Part shown: positions 34,467 to 43,738 of the stretch, in pieces | Layout of the letters: the number at the start of each line of letters is the position of its first letter | Position numbering within the stretch: position 1 is the stretch's first letter | From: Lyngbya sp. HA4199-MV5 | GTDB lineage: Bacteria > Cyanobacteriota > Cyanobacteriia > Leptolyngbyales > Leptolyngbyaceae | Length of the DNA: 64,000 nucleotides | Direction of reading: 5' to 3' | NCBI GenBank assembly: GCA_019359375.1 | Contig: JAHHHL010000017.1 | Location: forward strand, 62,001-126,000 | Notes under the pieces: model-generated | What the model saw: only the letters and a program-made list of their open reading frames with translations | Database searches by the model: none | What the model was told of the DNA's origin: nothing | Program-made: the position numbers and the translations under genes

Positions 34467-35316
34467 CCACCTTGAGGAGGGCGATCGCGCAAAAAGCAAC
34501 CCCACAACGACCGTCAAACCAGGAGACGTAAGCCGTAGCGAGGCAGTTCTGAGCCACCATAACGATAATTTTGCATAATGTCTGCGCTCAAAACGGCATG
34601 GATTGGCTAAACTAATATCTGCAGTGCCAGACATTTAGAGGGTGACTGTTTGATCTGTTGCAAGCCAACGAAACTCCAACCAACAAAACTTCAACTAACG
34701 AAATTCCAACCATTGAGGTCATCTATCGCTTACGAGCAAAATACGGCTTCCCAACGCAACGCTCTGGGAGCGCTCAGTTTCAGTGATCAGCGTTGTCCCA
34801 TGTGCCAGCCTCGATCGCAGCCTGATTCAGATCTTGCCGTCTCCTCATCAAAGCTTCATTCCAGCCGTGGTGGTCAGAGGAGATGTGGGTGATTCAAGCG
34901 ATGATTTTGTGAGGAAAGCGATGAGCGGTCACGGCTCGCCTGATTTCAAACTACGCCTTACAGCAGTTTTCACTAAGGTAAGCTAGTGTGAAGATAAGGT
35001 GCTGTACTCACTGTAAGCTGTGAAAGGAACCTGAAGCCCAAACCAAGCTAGTGTCATCATTGTGTGCAAAATTAGAGGAGGCATCCCATTGCGAAGCGCA
35101 GGCATGACCCACCAAGGTCTGAATCAATGCCTGAATCAATGTCTGAGACTGTTGTTATTAGGGACTGTTGTCATGAAAAGCTAGAGTCACCCCCGACCGG
35201 AATCAGTAGGTCTTTAGTTCCAAGCGTGGAAATAAGTTCAATTTGAATCCAATGTCGTTTTAGTCAAAGCAGCAGGCAATTATGTGAAAACAGGATAGGT
35301 AGCGAGGGCAGAGTGG
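34467..35316. other. 850-bp region between ylxR and infB without a confident gene
   Basis: The longest gene-free stretch of the window. One frame (GTG at 34783, 67 codons) has a protein-like middle (PAVVVRGDVGDSSDDFV), but no ribosome-binding site. A neighbouring frame has PTKLQPTKLQLTKFQPL from a short AACCAAC-type repeat at about 34667-34710. A small direct repeat (GAATCAATGCCTGAATCAATG) lies at about 35120. A long leader or separate promoter for infB would fit. Confidence 0.4.
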
Positions 35317-38300
35317 ATGAATAGTGGCAAAGTCAGAATTTACGAGTTATCAAGGGAATTGAATTTGGACAATAAGGATTTATTAGCCGTTTGCGAACAG
35401 TTGAATATTTCAGTAAAAAGCCACAGCAGCACCATTACTGATACAGAAGCTGAGTTAATTCGTGCGGCTGCCGAGAAATACACTGCCAATCACCCTTCGC
35501 CCGCTAAGTCTACCCCATCTCGCAATGGGGCTAACGCTCATACGGCAGAGGTAAAAACGAAGACGGCTGCTCCGGTTCAGAAAAAGCAGCAAATTCTTGA
35601 GATTCGCAAGCCCATTATCCGTCAGGCACCCAGTCCAGAACCCCCAAACTACCCTCCAGCCAGCGCTCCTCAGTCCGCTGCAACCGAATCTACAACTGTG
35701 GCACCAGCGAAGCCATCAGCCCCCAGCCGCCCTTCTCATCCAACGGCTCCTGACGTATACTCAGTCCCTACAGCCAGTTCTGATGTTGCGCCGCTAGAGT
35801 CAGTACCGGACGATCGCCTGCCTGACCTGGACGAATCAGTGCCAGTTGAGGAAACGGTTTCCGTGGCGGCTCCCGTAGACGATCGACCTGCGGCAAGAGA
35901 GGCTGTAGAGCTAAGTCAGCCAGAGCTTTCGGGTCCTCCAGCACGACCCAGCACCTCAGCAAATACCCCACGAGTGAACCTGGCGAACCGTCCGCTGCTC
36001 AAGCGGGCACGGTCAGAACAGTCTCCTCAACCCGCTCGTGAGTCCGCTGGTGACGTAGCAACGCCTGCCAGCTCCCCAAGCCTTCCATCGGAGCGCGATG
36101 CTGCCTTCAAGCCGCAAGCAAAACAAGCTCCCAACCGTGCCCCAGGACCGGTAAAGCCCGGTGAAGCCCGTCCAGCACCGCGTCCGCAGACCATTGTTGA
36201 ACTGCGCCGTCCGCCCCGCCCAGTTCGTCCTGGTGAAGGCGCACCCGTTGAGGGGGCACGGGCAACCGAAGGAGTTGTTCTGCGAGGCAATCGTCCGGCT
36301 GCACCGTCAGCGGGAGCCACTGCTGCTCCTGGCGGAGTTGCCTCTCCTGACGTGCAACTGCAAACCAGACCGACGCTTCCCCGCGCCAAAAAAGCCAAGA
36401 GCTGGCAGGAGGAAGAAGAGGAAGGGCGCGAGGCTGAAAAGGCAGCGAAGGTTGCTGGCAAGACAAAGCGTCGCACTCAAGTGGCGGTGGACGAAGACGA
36501 AGATGACATTGATGCTCTCTTGGATAAAGATAGCGATGCAGCAACACCTGTCAGCCTTTCACTGGTTCGTCCCGCTAAACCAAAATCTGCCCGTGTGGCT
36601 CAGGTCAAAGCACCCGCTGCTGCACCCAGAGCGAAGAAGGCTTCAAGTCCTCGCGATCGGCGCGATCGGCGTGAGCAAGAGGTGAAAGTTGAAAAGCCAG
36701 AAAAGATTACATTGCACGGCGGCTTGACGGTGCAAGAGCTGTCCTCCATCATGGCGATTCCCGATACAGATATCATCCGCACCTTGTTCATGAAGGGCAT
36801 CGCGGCAACAGTCACCCAAACCCTTGACGTTGGTACGGCGACGATGGTGGCGCAGGAGCTTGGTGTTGAGGTTGAAACGGGTCAACGCGAAGCTGAGGCG
36901 AAAAAAATCACCGAGATGCTGGATGCTGGCGACTTGGAAAAACTTCAGCGTCGTCCGCCCGTTGTCACCATCATGGGGCATGTGGATCACGGCAAAACGA
37001 CCCTTCTGGACTCGATTCGCAAAACCAAGGTGGCGCAAGGCGAGGCAGGTGGCATTACCCAGCACATTGGTGCCTATCACGTCGATGTTGAACACGAAGG
37101 CAAGACGCAGCAAGTCGTCTTCCTGGATACGCCCGGGCACGAAGCGTTTACCGCTATGCGGGCACGGGGCGCACGGGTGACAGACATTGCGATCCTTGTG
37201 GTGGCGGCAGATGACGGGGTGCGCCCACAAACGATCGAGGCGATTAGCCATGCGAAAGCAGCAGAAGTGCCCATTGTTGTTGCCATCAACAAAGTAGATA
37301 AGGAGGAAGCCCAGCCCGATCGTGTCAAACAAGAGTTGACCGAATACGGCTTGGTGCCCGAAGAATGGGGCGGCGATACAGTCATGGTTGCTGTTAGCGC
37401 CATTTCAGGTGAGAACCTGGACACCTTACTAGAGATGATTCTGCTGGTCGCTGAAGTGGAAGACCTCTACGCCAACCCCGATCGCTCGGCGAGAGGAACG
37501 GTGATTGAAGCACACCTCGACAAAGCGAAAGGTCCGGTCGCCACCCTGCTCATTCAAAACGGGACGTTGCGCGTTGGCGATACCATCGTGGCGGGTTCTG
37601 CCTTGGGTAAGGTGCGGGCAATGGTGGACGATCGCGGCGCACGGGTGAAGCAAGCCGATCCGTCCTTTGCAGTTGAAGTGCTTGGTCTGGGCGATGTGCC
37701 TGCTGCTGGTGATGACTTCCAGGTCTTTGAGGACGAGAAAGAAGCCCGTTCCGTCGCGTCCGATAAAACGGATGAACAGCGTCAGTCTCGCCTCTTGCAG
37801 GCAATGTCTTCTCGCCGCGTAAGCCTGAATACTCTGTCAGCACGCGCTCAAGAAGGCGACCTCAAGGAACTGAACCTTGTTCTGAAAGCAGACGTGCAAG
37901 GCTCTGTAGAGGCGCTCTTAGGTGCCCTCAAGCAGTTGCCTCAGAACGAAGTGCAGGTACGGGTGCTGTATGCCGCTCCGGGTGAAATTAGCGAAACCGA
38001 CGTTGATTTAGCCGCCGCGAGTGATGCTGTCATGATTGGGTTTAACACCACCCTGGCGACAGGTGCCCGTCAGGCTGCCGATCGTGCGGGGGTAGATGTT
38101 CGTGAGTACAACATCATCTATGCGCTGCTCGACGATATTCAAGCCGCAATGGAAGGTCTACTTGAACCCGAACTCATTGAAGAACCGCTGGGTCAAGCTG
38201 AAGTGCGTGCAGTCTTCCCGGTGGGGCGTGGAGCCGTCGCAGGCTGCTACGTTCAGTCTGGTAAGCTGGTGCGTAACTGCAAGGTTCGCATTCGCCGTGG

Positions 38301-38484
38301 TGGCGATGTGGTCTACGAAGGCAACCTGGATTCGCTGAAGCGGATGAAGGAAGATGCGCGTGAGGTGAATGCTGGTTACGAGTGCGGTATCGGCATTGAT
38401 GGGTTTAGCACCTGGAAGGAAAGCGATGTCATTGAGGCATACCGCATGATCACTAAGCGCCGGACACTCTCACCGAATAAGTAA
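35317..38484 (+). CDS. infB: Translation initiation factor IF-2
   Basis: A 1055-residue IF-2, long because of a ~400-residue Pro/Ala/charged linker typical of cyanobacteria. The N-terminus begins [19 protein letters not shown] (IF2_N). A second IF2_N-like domain sits at about 460-520 ([18 protein letters not shown]). The GTPase domain has GHVDHGKTT (from residue 554), [16 protein letters not shown] and NKVDKEE. Domains II-IV follow ([45 protein letters not shown]). It delivers initiator tRNA to the 30S subunit. It ends the nusA block after an 850-bp gap. Confidence 0.97.
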   Translation: MNSGKVRIYELSRELNLDNKDLLAVCEQLNISVKSHSSTITDTEAELIRAAAEKYTANHPSPAKSTPSRNGANAHTAEVKTKTAAPVQKKQQILEIRKPIIRQAPSPEPPNYPPASAPQSAATESTTVAPAKPSAPSRPSHPTAPDVYSVPTASSDVAPLESVPDDRLPDLDESVPVEETVSVAAPVDDRPAAREAVELSQPELSGPPARPSTSANTPRVNLANRPLLKRARSEQSPQPARESAGDVATPASSPSLPSERDAAFKPQAKQAPNRAPGPVKPGEARPAPRPQTIVELRRPPRPVRPGEGAPVEGARATEGVVLRGNRPAAPSAGATAAPGGVASPDVQLQTRPTLPRAKKAKSWQEEEEEGREAEKAAKVAGKTKRRTQVAVDEDEDDIDALLDKDSDAATPVSLSLVRPAKPKSARVAQVKAPAAAPRAKKASSPRDRRDRREQEVKVEKPEKITLHGGLTVQELSSIMAIPDTDIIRTLFMKGIAATVTQTLDVGTATMVAQELGVEVETGQREAEAKKITEMLDAGDLEKLQRRPPVVTIMGHVDHGKTTLLDSIRKTKVAQGEAGGITQHIGAYHVDVEHEGKTQQVVFLDTPGHEAFTAMRARGARVTDIAILVVAADDGVRPQTIEAISHAKAAEVPIVVAINKVDKEEAQPDRVKQELTEYGLVPEEWGGDTVMVAVSAISGENLDTLLEMILLVAEVEDLYANPDRSARGTVIEAHLDKAKGPVATLLIQNGTLRVGDTIVAGSALGKVRAMVDDRGARVKQADPSFAVEVLGLGDVPAAGDDFQVFEDEKEARSVASDKTDEQRQSRLLQAMSSRRVSLNTLSARAQEGDLKELNLVLKADVQGSVEALLGALKQLPQNEVQVRVLYAAPGEISETDVDLAAASDAVMIGFNTTLATGARQAADRAGVDVREYNIIYALLDDIQAAMEGLLEPELIEEPLGQAEVRAVFPVGRGAVAGCYVQSGKLVRNCKVRIRRGGDVVYEGNLDSLKRMKEDAREVNAGYECGIGIDGFSTWKESDVIEAYRMITKRRTLSPNK

Positions 38485-38604
38485 GACACCTGATCAAAGA
38501 GGACGATCTTTAGCAAAAGCGGGTAACTTTAGGGTTGCTCGCTTTTCTCTTTGAAGCCCAGTTTGGCAGTCGGGGCTATTTCATGCTGTCGAACGATGAG
38601 TGGG

Positions 38605-38690
38605 CAGCGGATGGGAACGGATGAAACGGATGCTTTTTTCACCTGTTGACGATCGCATATCCGCTGCATCCGTTTGGCTTCTAACCGTGA
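38605..38690. repeat. GCGGATG-type interspersed repeat, locus 3
   Basis: GCAGCGGATGGGAACGGATG with AAACGGATG, then after ~30 bases ATATCCGCTGCATCCGTTTG. The halves are partly complementary, so it may fold. It lies 3' of both infB and the convergent CPBP gene. Confidence 0.65.
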
Positions 38691-39187
38691 AAGCGTTTCA
38701 AACCTCCAAAGAGAAGCAACCATGCCACCACGATCGCCCAATGGATGAAAATAGGTATCCAGACGGAGCCGCTCTTGAGATACGACAGGGTGCAGATGAT
38801 GCCAAGTAACCCGGCTCCAAGCAAGAAGGCAAGTGTTCTAAAAAAAGAAGGAACAAGGGGATGTAAGTGATAAGCCACAAAGAGGAGCCAGCTAAAACCA
38901 CTGAAAAGCCATCGCGTTGAGGGTGAAGTGGATTCTGCTGGATGGGGAAGCAGTAGCACTCGAAAGCCTAATTCTTCGAGCAAGGATGGCATAAACAATG
39001 CCCCTAGACTTACGCTTACAACCGTCTGCCAGGACGATCGCACATCAAGCTCAAGAAACCCTAGCCCAAAGCCGATCGGTAGATAAACGAAGGCAAAGAT
39101 CAGCAGCAAGCCAATAGCTTGAAGCCAATCGTTGGTGTGAGGAATAGTAAAAAATGCCGACTTAACTCGGCGAAAAATGAGTTGCAC
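38681..39187 (-). CDS. CPBP family intramembrane metalloprotease
   Basis: A 168-residue membrane protein with four to five helices. CPBP motifs are MPSLLEELGFRVLLL (EExxxR), FVAYHLHP (FxxxH type) and IFIHWAIVVAWLL, where the usual HxxxN/B ends in V. Rce1-like family members cut prenylated or other membrane proteins; targets here are unknown. It is shorter than many members, so the N-terminal helix may be reduced. It is convergent with infB. Confidence 0.8.
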   Translation of the reverse strand: MQLIFRRVKSAFFTIPHTNDWLQAIGLLLIFAFVYLPIGFGLGFLELDVRSSWQTVVSVSLGALFMPSLLEELGFRVLLLPHPAESTSPSTRWLFSGFSWLLFVAYHLHPLVPSFFRTLAFLLGAGLLGIICTLSYLKSGSVWIPIFIHWAIVVAWLLLFGGLKRFHG

Positions 39188-39230
39188 CTAAGAAGAGCTG
39201 GCTATAAGAAATATCTTTCTAATGGTTAGT

Positions 39231-39361
39231 CTAGGGCGTGTCATCAATTAGCTCCGAAACCTTGCAATATCAGCAGTGTCACGCCCGTCCCAACACACCA
39301 GGCTAGGGGCTGGAATCCTTACTGCAAGCAATATGTAGTAGTAATTAATGACAGCCTCTAG
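39231..39361 (+). mobile_element. MITE copy 3 with CTAG flanks
   Basis: Ends GGGCGTGTCATCAATTA and TAATTAATGACAGCCT are inverted repeats. CTAG lies at 39231-39234 and 39358-39361, a likely target duplication. The interior shares CGCCCGTCCCAACACACCAG with copy 2, which is close in sequence. Confidence 0.8.
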
Positions 39362-39391
39362 CGATCGTACTTCATTGTGATCGAACTTATA

Positions 39392-39460
39392 CAAACCTCG
39401 AAGGTTTTAAAGAAATTAAGCATCTTGACCAATACAGCGGCTGAAACTTCCGAGGTTTTA
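39392..39460. repeat. Paired palindromic repeat, locus 2
   Basis: CAAACCTCGAAGGTTTT and GAAACTTCCGAGGTTTTAG lie ~50 bases apart. The right half plus TCAAAATG matches, inverted, the left half at 54565 (CATTTTGACTAAAACCTCCG). Confidence 0.65.
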
Positions 39461-39594
39461 GTCAAAATGTATTACAGCGTTTTCCAATTTGCTGAGGTAC
39501 ACCTTACCCTCTTGACTACTTGACTCCCTGCATGGGTCTGTACTTCACTTGATTGAAAATTGCTGTAAGTCTTGTTTGATTGCGATCGCTCCAT

Positions 39595-39629
39595 AAAAAA
39601 CAGCCACACAAATTGCATGGCTGTCTTTA
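39595..39629 (-). terminator. Rho-independent terminator of sodB
   Basis: Read on the minus strand, GACAGCCATGCAATTTGTGT and GGCTGT form a stem (ACAGCCA/TGGCTGT) followed by a run of T. It lies ~35 bases after the sodB stop. Confidence 0.8.
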
Positions 39630-39665
39630 AAGCTTTAGAAATTGATCCTTCAGAAAATAATCGAC

Positions 39666-40268
39666 CTAATAAGCCGACAAATTCTGCTCTGCAAACTCCC
39701 AGTTCACGAGGTTATCAAGGTAGTTCTTGATAAAGGCAGGGCGAGCGTTGCGGAAGTCGATGTAGTAAGCATGCTCCCACACGTCGAGGGTCAGAAGTGC
39801 TTTTTGACCGTGCGCCAGTGGATTTTCTGCGTTGGGTGTTTTGGTGACTTTCAACGTCCCGTTATCATCAATCAACCAGGCCCAGCCGCTACCAAATTGA
39901 GTGGTGGCAGCGTTGGTAAACTCTTCCTTGAATTTGTCAAAGCTGCCAAACGATGCGTCGATTTGCTTGGCAAGGGTACCACTGGGTGAACCACCCCCAT
40001 TGGGTGATAGGCTACTCCAGAAGAAGGTGTGGTTCCAGACTTGAGCCGCGTTATTGAAGATGCCTGCTTTAGATGAATCTTTGAACGAGAGCTTGATCAC
40101 GTCTTCCAAGGATTTATCTGCCAGTTCGGTGTCTGCAACCAGCTTATTCAGGTTGTCAACGTATGCCTTGTGGTGCTTACCGTAGTGATACTCAAAGGTT
40201 TCACCTTTCATACCATGCGACTCCAGGGCGTTGAAGTCGTAAGGAAGGGGGGATTGTTCAAATGCCAT
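39666..40268 (-). CDS. sodB: Superoxide dismutase, iron type
   Basis: A 200-residue SOD converting superoxide to H2O2 and O2. It has the N-terminal ligand region YHYGKHHKAYVDNLN, NNAAQVWNHTFFW, and the C-terminal DVWEHAYYIDF with Asp and His ligands. The AAQ before VWNHTFFW is typical of Fe-SODs; Mn forms differ there. No signal peptide, so it is cytoplasmic. It has its own terminator at 39595-39629 and a divergent ~450-bp upstream region, so it is a single-gene unit. Confidence 0.96.
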   Translation of the reverse strand: MAFEQSPLPYDFNALESHGMKGETFEYHYGKHHKAYVDNLNKLVADTELADKSLEDVIKLSFKDSSKAGIFNNAAQVWNHTFFWSSLSPNGGGSPSGTLAKQIDASFGSFDKFKEEFTNAATTQFGSGWAWLIDDNGTLKVTKTPNAENPLAHGQKALLTLDVWEHAYYIDFRNARPAFIKNYLDNLVNWEFAEQNLSAY

Positions 40269-40363
40269 GTGTTCTTCTCTCTGTTTAATGTGCGTTTAAA
40301 GTCTAAAACCTGCCGATTCAGGGTCTACAGCCGTAAACTCGACAGGAACGATCGCTCCGCCTC

Positions 40364-40395
40364 TATGGACTACAAGAGCCATGGACTACAAAAGT
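40364..40395. repeat. Tandem 16-bp near-duplication
   Basis: ATGGACTACAAGAGCC and ATGGACTACAAAAGTC follow directly. It lies ~100 bases upstream of sodB and could duplicate a regulator site. Confidence 0.55.
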
Positions 40396-40508
40396 CTGAG
40401 AGACATATAGAAACAGAACTTAACGAGTAAATTCTATCGCATAAGCACAGATTACACCTGTCTCTGGTGCTCCTTCTATGGATAGAGTTTCTTCAGCGCC
40501 TCTACTAC

Positions 40509-40548
40509 GTGCAACCAAACAAATGTGAGTGCAACCAAACAAATGTGA
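40509..40548. repeat. Perfect tandem 20-bp duplication
   Basis: GTGCAACCAAACAAATGTGA occurs twice in a row with no spacer and no mismatch, so it looks recent. Confidence 0.75.
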
Positions 40549-40721
40549 GGAAAGGATAACTTTTCACCCTCTTGCAAAGCGATGTCATGAACTAATGACC
40601 CTGACCTACAAGGATTGCAGCCAATTGGTGCTGGTGAAGCGATCGTAAGACGCGTATCGGTAGAGTCAAGGTTCTCTATAATTTTGGTAAAGGCAGAGAC
40701 ATTCCGTCCTGAATTGAACTA

Positions 40722-42029
40722 TTGAGTCTACTTGATTTGCCTGCGGTTCTCAGTCCAACGCGGTTGCCAGCGCATGTGGTGATGCTGTGTAACGGGTTAA
40801 CACTTATTCACCAACGCACTCCTGGTACCCCGGTTGCCGCTGTTGACATTTGGGTCAGGGCAGGCGCGATCGCCGAACCCGATGAATGGTCTGGTATGGC
40901 GCATTTTCTAGAGCACATGATTTTTAAGGGCACTGAGCGGCTGGCTCCGGGTGCGTTTGACCTGGCGATCGAGCGACGGGGTGGCATCACGAACGCAGCC
41001 ACAAGCTACGACTACGCGCATTACTTCATTACAACCGCAGCACAGCACCTGGAAGAAACCTTGCCCTATCTGTCCGAGTTGCTACTCCATGCTGTCATTC
41101 CAGACAACGAATTTGATCGAGAGCGTCAGGTTGTCCTGGAGGAAATTAATCAATCGTATGACAACCCTGATTGGCTGGCATTTCAGGCACTCAACGAAAT
41201 GGTGTACCAGCGCCATCCGTATGGTCGTCCCATCTTAGGTACTGAGGAGTCGCTAGCTGCCCGATCGCCTGCCGAAATGCGCCAGTTTCATCGTGCTCAT
41301 TACCAACCCGAGCAGATGACAGTGGTGATGGTGGGAGATTTTCCTCAAAGCGCAGCGATCGACCTGGTGAGCCAGACGTTTCATACCTTTCCAGTGCCTC
41401 TAGACTGCCCTCGCCTTGTGGCGGAAGCCGAACCGCCCATTACCGATATTCGTCGTCAAGAACTTTTTTTGCCCCGGCTAGAGCAAGCCCGGTTGTTAAT
41501 GGCTTGGATTGGACCAGGAGTCGATTCTCAATCGCAGGAAATTGACAAGCAACTGCAAGCGGCGTATGGACTGGACATTCTTTCGGTGTTGCTGGCTGAA
41601 GGACGAACATCACGGTTGGTCTGGGAACTACGAGAAGAACGCCATTTAGTGCAAGCGATCGGCAGCAGCTTTTCGCTCCAGCGGGAGTCGGGCTTGTTTA
41701 CGATCAGTGCATGGCTTGATCCCGAAAACTTAGAGCGGGTGGAAGCCATCATCTGCGATCGGCTCTCCCAACTAGCTGCGACCCCAATTTCGGAAGCAGA
41801 GCTTGCCCGCTGCAAACGGTTGCTCTGCAATGACTACGCGTTTTCTACTGAAACCCCCAGTCAACTGGCTGGGCTTTACGGCTATTACAGCATTCTGGCT
41901 GAGCCTCATATTGCCACCACCTATCCACAGCGCCTCCAGGCTATCCAGGCTAGTGACCTTCAATGTCTCGCCAGCCACTACCTTTCGCCCTATCACTATG
42001 CCGCGACCGTTGTTAGACCATTGGGTTAG
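40722..42029 (+). CDS. M16 family zinc peptidase, catalytic type
   Basis: A 435-residue M16B peptidase. The inverted zinc motif HFLEH (in SGMAHFLEHMIFKG, about 62-66) and the downstream FDRERQVVLEEI glutamate complete the site. The usual two-repeat fold continues with PYGRPILGTEESL and QPEQMTVVMVGDF. TTG is the first start of the frame; an in-frame ATG at 40782 (MLCNGLTL) would cut the protein too close to the domain, so TTG is kept with some doubt. It pairs with the second M16 gene 26 bases downstream. The likely partner use is a heterodimeric processing peptidase. Confidence 0.88.
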   Translation: MSLLDLPAVLSPTRLPAHVVMLCNGLTLIHQRTPGTPVAAVDIWVRAGAIAEPDEWSGMAHFLEHMIFKGTERLAPGAFDLAIERRGGITNAATSYDYAHYFITTAAQHLEETLPYLSELLLHAVIPDNEFDRERQVVLEEINQSYDNPDWLAFQALNEMVYQRHPYGRPILGTEESLAARSPAEMRQFHRAHYQPEQMTVVMVGDFPQSAAIDLVSQTFHTFPVPLDCPRLVAEAEPPITDIRRQELFLPRLEQARLLMAWIGPGVDSQSQEIDKQLQAAYGLDILSVLLAEGRTSRLVWELREERHLVQAIGSSFSLQRESGLFTISAWLDPENLERVEAIICDRLSQLAATPISEAELARCKRLLCNDYAFSTETPSQLAGLYGYYSILAEPHIATTYPQRLQAIQASDLQCLASHYLSPYHYAATVVRPLG

Positions 42030-42055
42030 CGGCTCTTTGCAACAAGGATAATTGC

Positions 42056-43393
42056 GTGAATTTAGGCATCAAACAGTTACCCCAAACCCGTACAGTGCTT
42101 GCTAACGGTATGGTTGTGCTGGTGTGGGAAAACCCATCCGCTGACATCATTGCCACCCGTATCTTTGTAAGGGCAGGCAGCCAGTGGGAAACCACTCAAA
42201 CAGCAGGGCTGGCGCACTTGCTAGCATCTGTGCTCACCAAAGGTACCGAGCAGCGATCGTCTTTACAGATTGCCGAACAGGTCGAATCGGTGGGTGCCAG
42301 CCTGGGTACAGATTCTGCGACAGACTACTTTCTGCTTAGCCTCAAAACGGTGTCTTCAGACTTTTCAGAACTGCTGCAGCTCGCTGGGGAGTTGTTGCGA
42401 TCGCCCAGCTTTCCACAGCATGAAATTGATCTGGAGCGCCGCCAAACCATTCAGGCGATTCGCTCTCAGCAAGAGCAACCGTTTTCGATCGCCTACGACC
42501 AGCTCCGGCAGATTGTGTATGGCGATCATCCCTATGCCCTCTCCGGTTTAGGTACTGAAGCCAGTGTGTCACAGCTTGATCGCGCCGATCTCCAGCACTA
42601 TCACCAAACGCACTTTCGCCCAGACAACATGGTTGTCAGCCTTTCGGGTCGCATTCAGCCGGATGCTGCGATCGCGCTTATAGAGAGCGTTTTTGGCGAT
42701 TGGCAACCACCTGAAACGCCGTTACCGATACTCACATTACCTGCCATCACCGCACGTCCCATCAAAGCCGCGATCGCTCAAGAAACGCAGCAGTCGATCG
42801 TGATGTTGGGCTACCTGGCCCCAGCGGTTGTACCTGAGCACAATGAAGCCCTACAGCAAACCGGAACACCCTCTGTGCCGCCTTCTCCAGCCTCTCGTGA
42901 CCATTCGATGGCAGAATACACGGCGCTGAAACTGCTCAATAGCTACCTGGGCAATGGGCTATCCAGTCGCCTGTTTGTGGAATTGCGCGAAAAGCGTGGG
43001 TTAGCCTACGACGTTTCGGCGTTTTACCCAACACGGCTGCATCCTGCGCCTTTCGTCGTTTATATGGGCACCGCACCCGAAAATACCGCGATCGCGATCG
43101 CGGGGTTAAAAGCAGAAGTCGATCGACTGCGCACTCATCCCTTTGACCCTGAAACCTTGCAGGCCGCCAAAGATAAGATCCTGGGGCAGCAGGCACTTGG
43201 CAAGCAGACCAATGCGCAAATTGCTCAAACGTTTGGTTGGTATGAAACATTGGGTCTGGGCATTGCTTTTGATGCTCAGTTTCAGGAGCAGTTGAACGCT
43301 GTCACATTGGAAGCGGTGCAGTCTGCGGCAGACCATTACCTCATGGAACCCTATCTGTCTCTCGTCGGTCCTGCTGCTGTTGTTAAGGAATAA
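42056..43393 (+). CDS. M16 family peptidase-like subunit, zinc motif lost
   Basis: A 445-residue M16 homologue. Where the first gene has HFLEH, this has TAGLAHLLASVLTKG, so the catalytic His-Glu pair is missing. The rest of the fold is intact: FPQHEIDLERRQTIQAI, DHPYALSGLGTE, FRPDNMVVSLSG, and the C-terminal R/Y region EKRGLAYDVSAFYPT. Such degenerate partners form the non-catalytic half of M16B heterodimers. The start is GTG, with AAGGA before it. A short Pro/Ser segment at about 270-285 (TPSVPPSPAS) looks like a spacer. Confidence 0.9.
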   Translation: MNLGIKQLPQTRTVLANGMVVLVWENPSADIIATRIFVRAGSQWETTQTAGLAHLLASVLTKGTEQRSSLQIAEQVESVGASLGTDSATDYFLLSLKTVSSDFSELLQLAGELLRSPSFPQHEIDLERRQTIQAIRSQQEQPFSIAYDQLRQIVYGDHPYALSGLGTEASVSQLDRADLQHYHQTHFRPDNMVVSLSGRIQPDAAIALIESVFGDWQPPETPLPILTLPAITARPIKAAIAQETQQSIVMLGYLAPAVVPEHNEALQQTGTPSVPPSPASRDHSMAEYTALKLLNSYLGNGLSSRLFVELREKRGLAYDVSAFYPTRLHPAPFVVYMGTAPENTAIAIAGLKAEVDRLRTHPFDPETLQAAKDKILGQQALGKQTNAQIAQTFGWYETLGLGIAFDAQFQEQLNAVTLEAVQSAADHYLMEPYLSLVGPAAVVKE

Positions 43394-43738
43394 TGTTAAG
43401 GAATAAAATGCATCTCCATAATTCTACGGAAATTTTTTTCTATAAAGTGGAGAAAGCTAGAGAATTTACGGAATCCGTCTCTACGTGAAAGCGGTAGGCT
43501 GTGTTGTGGTAAGGGTGTGATGCCATTGAACGCGAGGGTGCGTCCTGGTCAAGTGTGCCGCTAAGATTGACCCACTCTGAACCAAGCCGGACGAGATGCG
43601 ATCGCCTGTGAAAGTTGAACCACGGCGTTTTGAGCTGGGTTTGGTCGTCGCGACTCGTCCAGAAAAGCACATGCACAGTCTAAGCGTTCATTCCCATTCA
43701 ACGCCTCAACCCATCAAGCTTGTTCCCTAAAACTAACT
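43394..43738. other. 345-bp intergenic region upstream of the TPR gene
   Basis: I see no repeat of the window's families, RNA gene or convincing small frame here. Confidence 0.4.

Larger units (their letters stand above)
39188..39665. other. 478-bp region: MITE, palindrome pair and sodB terminator
   Basis: Between the CPBP gene start and the sodB stop. It contains the MITE at 39231-39361, the palindrome pair at 39392-39460 and the terminator at 39595-39629. No coding frame is seen. Confidence 0.7.
40269..40721. other. 453-bp region between divergent sodB and the first M16 gene
   Basis: Contains two tandem duplications (40364-40395 and 40509-40548). The promoter of sodB should lie near 40300-40400. 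I see no small gene. Confidence 0.5.

Noticed and set aside
34650-34986. Two overlapping small ORFs between ylxR and infB
   Set aside because: One is driven by a repeat and both lack good starts; reported only as an unexplained gap.
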